A DNA stretch of 64,000 nucleotides from JAWSVE01 sp050789445. Its GTDB lineage: Bacteria; Pseudomonadota; Gammaproteobacteria; Pseudomonadales; Cellvibrionaceae. The translations under genes and the position numbers were made by a program. The stretch spans positions 2,542,001 to 2,606,000 of the forward strand of contig JAILXR010000001.1 of the NCBI GenBank assembly GCA_050789445.1, written 5' to 3'. The notes under the pieces were generated by a model. The model did no database searches and was not told the origin of the DNA. It saw only the letters and a list, made by a program, of their open reading frames with translations. Each line of letters begins with the position of its first letter. Position 1 is the stretch's first letter. This document shows, in pieces, positions 61,912 through 64,000 of the stretch.

Positions 61912-62646
61912 TTACATCGATGTTAACAGTTCACGTAAGCGAGAAACATGTCTTCTACTAACGACTGGCTTCTCTTCAATATCTTTTAACTTAACGCGGT
62001 ATTGACCTTGCGCATTACGCTCCATTCCTTCGATAGCTCCAACAGCCACTAATGCATTACGGTGAATACGGACAAATAAGTTAGTGAATTCGTTTTCCAG
62101 CTCTTTTAGCGTGTCATCAATCAATGTTTCGCCTTCAGTGTGATATACCGTCACGTACTTATGATCAGCAATAAAGAAGCGAACATTATTTAATGGAATT
62201 AACTCAACACCACGGCGAGTTTTTGCACTGATATGATTACGCTGGTTTGCTGGGGCTTTTCGTTCTGACAAAGCAGCAAGCTGAACCTTGTTCAATTTTT
62301 GTGCTTTTAATAAAGCAGCTTCTAAATCTTCTTGTTTAACCGGCTTTAACAAATAACCTACAGCATCTGTTGAAAAAGCGTCGAGCGCATATTCATCGTA
62401 AGCCGTACAAAAAATTACTGCCGGTGGATCATCCATCGTTGTGATTTTTTTTGCAGCACTCAATCCATCTTCTTCTGGCATACGAACATCGAGCAATATC
62501 ACATCGGGATCATGTTCCGCTACGGCTGCTAGTGCTTGCTCAACATTTTCTGCTTGGGCAACAACTTGACAATCTTCCAACTTGCCAACCATTCGAACCA
62601 AGCGATCTCTTGCTAACGGTTCATCATCGACGACTATGATATCCAT
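61912..62646 (-). CDS. algR: AlgR-type LytTR response regulator
   Basis: 244 aa. The receiver domain (about 1-115) has acidic residues in VVDDEPLARDRL, phospho-acceptor Asp in VILLDVRMPEEDGL (about 54) and the lysine in GYLLKPVKQED. A LytTR DNA-binding domain follows (about 138-242): GVELIPLNNVRFFIADHKYV and LFVRIHRNALVAV. In Pseudomonas AlgR controls alginate genes and the fimU-pilVWXY1Y2E pilus operon. It lies 27 bp after its kinase gene and upstream of hemC, the conserved order algZ-algR-hemC. Confidence 0.95.
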   Translation of the reverse strand: MDIIVVDDEPLARDRLVRMVGKLEDCQVVAQAENVEQALAAVAEHDPDVILLDVRMPEEDGLSAAKKITTMDDPPAVIFCTAYDEYALDAFSTDAVGYLLKPVKQEDLEAALLKAQKLNKVQLAALSERKAPANQRNHISAKTRRGVELIPLNNVRFFIADHKYVTVYHTEGETLIDDTLKELENEFTNLFVRIHRNALVAVGAIEGMERNAQGQYRVKLKDIEEKPVVSRRHVSRLRELLTSM

Positions 62647-62673
62647 AGATCTATCCTTTTACTTTTAACATTT

Positions 62674-63690
62674 TTACTGATTAATGGGATAACTGATTTC
62701 TGTAATATATACGTCGCCATGTGGCGCAGCATTAAAGACCCAATTGTCGCCGTAATAAGCGCCCAATCGATGTCGAATATTTTCCATTGCTACTCTGTTA
62801 CCAGACTTTCTCGCATTCTCTGTACGCTTGGGTAATGGATTGCGAACTATAATCGTTAGTCGATTGTCGCTTGCTTGGACAGATATCTCAACTGTTCCAC
62901 CATCGGCACGAGGCTGAATACCATGATATATCGCATTTTCTACAATCGGTTGCAGTAACAAGCTTGGTATCGTGCAGGAATCTGGTAAATCTTGAACATT
63001 CCAATCAAGTTCTAATCTTGGCCCGAGCCGCAATTGCTCAATACTAAAATACCGACGGCATAATGCTAGTTCGTGTCTGACAGGCACCATGCCCGGTTCA
63101 GCTAAACTTGCACGAAATAAATCTGATAAATCTTCAACTACGCGTTCTGCTTTTTCTGGATCGGAGCCGATTAAGCTCACGATGCTATTCATGCAGTTGA
63201 ATAAAAAATGTGGGCGGATACGCGATTGCAATGCTTGAATTCGAGATTTTAATTCGGCTTCTTCTTGATGCAGTAATTGTTGCTGAATATAAAAATACCG
63301 TAAAACAATTCCTGCAAAAATTGCGGTGAGCAATAAATTTGAAAGGACCTGCCAATAATCAAAACCATTGCTGGTTAGCATCCATTGGCCACTCACAGAA
63401 ACTACGAGTGCCACAATGAGTACAACGGTGTAGCTAATAAATCCCGCAAGAAGCAATGAATGATTACCTAAAAAGGTCCGTAATGGGCATAAAATTGCGG
63501 CACTGAGTAAAACAATCCACTGGACAAGAAACGAAACAGTGCCCAGCTTCTCCCAGTTGAAAGGAACGAGGCCATTACCCGCTAACACCAAGGCTAAAGC
63601 CAGTAGTTCACCGCCGATAATCAGAGTAAATACCGATTGAACCTTACACAGGTCAGGTAAAAAATCCCCTCTCTCTTCCACGGTTCGCAT
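62674..63690 (-). CDS. algZ: AlgZ/FimS-type sensor histidine kinase
   Basis: 338 aa. The N-terminal half has about four membrane helices (around 18-40, 52-70, 80-100, 113-135). The His_kinase (LytS-type) domain shows SRIRPHFLFNCMNSIVSLI with the phospho-acceptor His (about 174), then LLQPIVENAIYHGIQPRADGG (in pieces) as N box and a C-terminal HATPase with GNRVAMENIRHRLGAYYG (in pieces). It is the partner of AlgR downstream and in Pseudomonas controls twitching and alginate. It is predicted to be in the inner membrane; the signal it senses is unknown. Confidence 0.94.
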   Translation of the reverse strand: MRTVEERGDFLPDLCKVQSVFTLIIGGELLALALVLAGNGLVPFNWEKLGTVSFLVQWIVLLSAAILCPLRTFLGNHSLLLAGFISYTVVLIVALVVSVSGQWMLTSNGFDYWQVLSNLLLTAIFAGIVLRYFYIQQQLLHQEEAELKSRIQALQSRIRPHFLFNCMNSIVSLIGSDPEKAERVVEDLSDLFRASLAEPGMVPVRHELALCRRYFSIEQLRLGPRLELDWNVQDLPDSCTIPSLLLQPIVENAIYHGIQPRADGGTVEISVQASDNRLTIIVRNPLPKRTENARKSGNRVAMENIRHRLGAYYGDNWVFNAAPHGDVYITEISYPINQ

Positions 63691-64000
63691 GGATTTAAAT
63701 GTGGATTTACCGCTAATTGGTTTCGCCCCCAGCGTTGTTTTTTATTTTCAAACGCTTTATTTGTTTTTTGTGAAATATAAAATTATTAAATTCTTCTGAT
63801 TAATGCTCTGAATATTCATAACGGTCTGAGCTATAATGCGCCGCTTTCTTGCTACTTTTACTAGCTGAGCAGGAACATCGCACTTCTTTGCAGGTTTACA
63901 TTACGTGTCATTGAATGCGATAAAGCCGCTTTTATTCAGTTTTTATTAATTGATCTTTTCACTAACCTGCCATCCTATGGTGGAGTAACCGAGCTAGTCA
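63691..64000 (+). promoter_or_regulatory. Right-edge intergenic region with -10 element, probably upstream of argH
   Basis: 310 bp without a gene in the window. On the plus strand a perfect TATAAT (63832-63837) has a poor -35 (TGAATA at 63809-63814, 17-base spacer). GGAG at 63982-63985 could be an SD for a start codon just past the edge. In Pseudomonas the gene divergent from algZ is argH (argininosuccinate lyase), so that is the expected next gene; nothing in the window proves it. Confidence 0.4.

Noticed and set aside
1..64000. CRISPR arrays, tRNA or rRNA genes, prophage or insertion sequences
   Set aside because: No regularly spaced repeats, no cloverleaf-like or rRNA segments, and no transposase, integrase or phage structural genes were seen on either strand.

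Overview
The window is about 64 kb of low-GC (by eye roughly 40%), densely coding chromosome from a gammaproteobacterium. It holds nearly intact blocks of the Pseudomonas/Cellvibrio core chromosome: tkt-epd-pgk, ArsR-metK, the pilGHIJK-chpABC cluster, gshB-tonB-algH-ruvX, pilU/pilT-yggS-proC-yggT, DUF4426-rdgB-hemW, trxA-rho-ubiD and algZ-algR-hemC-hemD-hemX-hemY. A marine Cellvibrionales-like relative of Pseudomonas is the best inference. I see no rRNA, tRNA, CRISPR array, prophage or insertion sequence.

Layout. 1-3.1 kb: small accessory genes (edge of a probable encapsulated-ferritin gene, a methyltransferase, a GFA-family protein, an SGNH hydrolase, a GNAT acetyltransferase, PpnP). 3.1-8.8 kb, minus strand: nhaA, pgk, epd, tkt. 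9-13.7 kb, plus strand: an ArsR-methyltransferase fusion regulator (SahR-like), metK, ahcY, then rsmE. 13.8-26.8 kb, minus strand: the complete Pil-Chp chemosensory system controlling type IV pili. 27-30.3 kb, plus strand: gshB, a TonB-type protein, algH/yqgE, ruvX. 30.3-32.6 kb, minus strand: the retraction ATPases pilU and pilT. 32.7-39.8 kb, plus strand: yggS, proC, yggT, a truncated yggU fossil, ompW, a bacterial dynamin-like GTPase, a DUF4426 protein, rdgB. 39.8-48.5 kb, minus strand: a VOC protein, a zinc desuccinylase-like protein, DUF393, a GST, tamB, tamA. 48.7-54.1 kb, plus strand: hemW, trxA, rho, ubiD. 54.2-63.7 kb, minus strand: a DUF6351 lipoprotein, dgkA, hemY, hemX, hemD, hemC, algR, algZ.

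How the genes work together. Much of the window serves type IV pilus twitching: chemoreceptor PilJ, adaptors PilI/ChpC, kinase ChpA, response regulators PilG/PilH, adaptation enzymes PilK/ChpB, retraction motors PilT/PilU, a TonB-type protein at the tonB3 locus and the AlgZ/AlgR two-component system. A second theme is the SAM cycle, where MetK makes SAM and AhcY removes SAH under a probable SAH-sensing repressor. A third is tetrapyrrole synthesis (HemC, HemD, HemX/HemY, and heme insertion by HemW).

The most striking non-coding signal is a perfect 42-bp palindrome at 9003-9044. It covers the -35 element of a near-consensus promoter driving the SahR-like regulator, metK and ahcY. Also notable are the yggU fossil at 35069-35173, at a rearrangement point where metX-metW would be expected, and a possible FNR-type site spaced as a class II activator site in front of ompW.
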